A stretch of 5,879 bases of DNA from an uncultured Campylobacter sp. (GTDB taxonomy: Bacteria; Campylobacterota; Campylobacteria; Campylobacterales; Campylobacteraceae): positions 1-5,879 of the forward strand of contig CALISV010000130.1 in the NCBI GenBank assembly GCA_938041615.1, in the 5' to 3' direction. A program made the translations under genes and the position numbers. This document shows positions 5,382-5,879 of this stretch, in pieces. The notes under the pieces are model-generated. The model was not told where the DNA came from. It ran no database searches and saw nothing but the letters and a program-made list of their open reading frames with translations. Position 1 is the first letter of the stretch. The number at the start of each line of letters is the position of its first letter.

Positions 5382-5879
5382 TTATTTGCCCATGTGAGGG
5401 TTTAGCATGTTTTTAGGTTCTAGGATCTTGTCTATCTCCTCTTTTTTCAAATATCCTCTCTCTAGGCATATATCGCCCACGGCTTTACCTGTTTGCAACG
5501 CTTCTTTAGCGATGCTTGCAGATTTTTCGTAGCCGATGTATGGGTTAAACGCAGTCACGATACCGACTGAGCCGAGTACTGATTTTAAGCATGCCTCAGG
5601 ATTTGCGGTTAGTTTTCTAACGGCTTTTTCGGCTAGGGTTTTCATCGCGTTTTCAAGGATAAAGATAGAGTTAAATAGCGCGTAAGCGATACCCGGCTCA
5701 AACGCGTTTAGCTCAAATTCACCTCTCTCGCTGCAAAGCATGATAGTTACATCGTTACCCATTACCTCGTAGCACGCCTCGCCTACGACCTCTGCGATGA
5801 CCGGATTTACTTTACCGGGCATGATGGAGCTGCCAGGCTGCATCTGAGGCAAATTTATCTCGCCAAGACCGCATCTTGG
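5382..5879 (-). CDS. aspA: Aspartate ammonia-lyase, C-terminal 165 residues (5' end off the right edge)
   Basis: Aspartase catalyses reversible deamination of L-aspartate to fumarate and ammonia in the cytoplasm, feeding fumarate respiration and supplying nitrogen. The frame is open from the right edge to TAA at 5382-5384. The fragment begins PRCGLGEINLP and continues with the fumarase/aspartase signature GSSIMPGKVNP, whose flexible SS loop carries the catalytic serine and whose Lys and Asn bind substrate. After that come the GND helix, SVGIVTAFNPYIGY and the small C-terminal domain ending NPHMGK. Aspartases are about 470 residues, so about 300 N-terminal residues are outside the window. The EINLP sequence favours aspartase over class II fumarase (EISIP in E. 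coli FumC), and the dcuA neighbour supports this, but fumarase is the main alternative. The true start is beyond the window; an internal TTG at 5852 falls inside the conserved core and is not a start. Confidence 0.9.
   Translation of the reverse strand, partial: PRCGLGEINLPQMQPGSSIMPGKVNPVIAEVVGEACYEVMGNDVTIMLCSERGEFELNAFEPGIAYALFNSIFILENAMKTLAEKAVRKLTANPEACLKSVLGSVGIVTAFNPYIGYEKSASIAKEALQTGKAVGDICLERGYLKKEEIDKILEPKNMLNPHMGK

Noticed and set aside
5382..5852. A 156-residue aspA gene starting at the TTG at 5852
   Set aside because: That TTG is an internal leucine in the conserved EINLPQMQ segment. The frame continues in homology (PRCGLGEIN) to the window edge, so this is a fragment of a full-length gene.
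1..5879. CRISPR arrays, tRNA genes, insertion sequences, phage or toxin–antitoxin genes
   Set aside because: No regularly spaced repeats, no cloverleaf sequences, no transposase-like frames and no small paired genes were found on either strand.

Overview
The window looks like chromosomal DNA from a Campylobacter of moderate GC (the C. curvus / C. showae / C. rectus / C. gracilis type rather than C. jejuni). The reasons are an aspartase–DcuA pair, a paralysed-flagella protein PflA of the campylobacterial type, AAGGA Shine-Dalgarno sites 6-7 nt from the starts, and a very high density of the word AAATTT. The genus is an inference from gene content and style. Every gene I can support lies on the minus strand, so transcription runs from high to low coordinates.

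Region 1 (5879 to about 3206) is an aspartate/C4-dicarboxylate block: the C-terminal third of aspartate ammonia-lyase (aspA, running off the right edge), the anaerobic C4-dicarboxylate transporter dcuA, and a PLP-independent aspartate/glutamate racemase. DcuA would bring in aspartate or fumarate and export succinate, AspA would turn L-aspartate into fumarate plus ammonia, and the racemase could link D- and L-aspartate to that route. GC-rich hairpins with short U tracts sit after aspA and after dcuA, so expression is probably stepped rather than uniform.

Region 2 (3205 to 2062) holds a 251-residue acidic protein of uncertain function whose C-terminal half faintly resembles the C-terminal part of complex I subunit NuoG. 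A 304-bp AT-rich gap follows. It contains a 46-codon open frame whose last residues resemble the C-terminus of the 251-residue protein (a possible decayed duplicate), a 12-bp palindrome, an inverted repeat and the likely pflA promoter.

Region 3 (2061 to 1) is the first 687 codons of pflA, a periplasmic TPR-type protein of the campylobacterial flagellar motor, running off the left edge. Its -10 box is so close to the ATG that the message may be leaderless. I see no tRNA, rRNA, CRISPR array, insertion sequence or phage gene. The aspartate block and pflA are ordinary core genes; the 251-residue protein and the gap after it are the least explained part.
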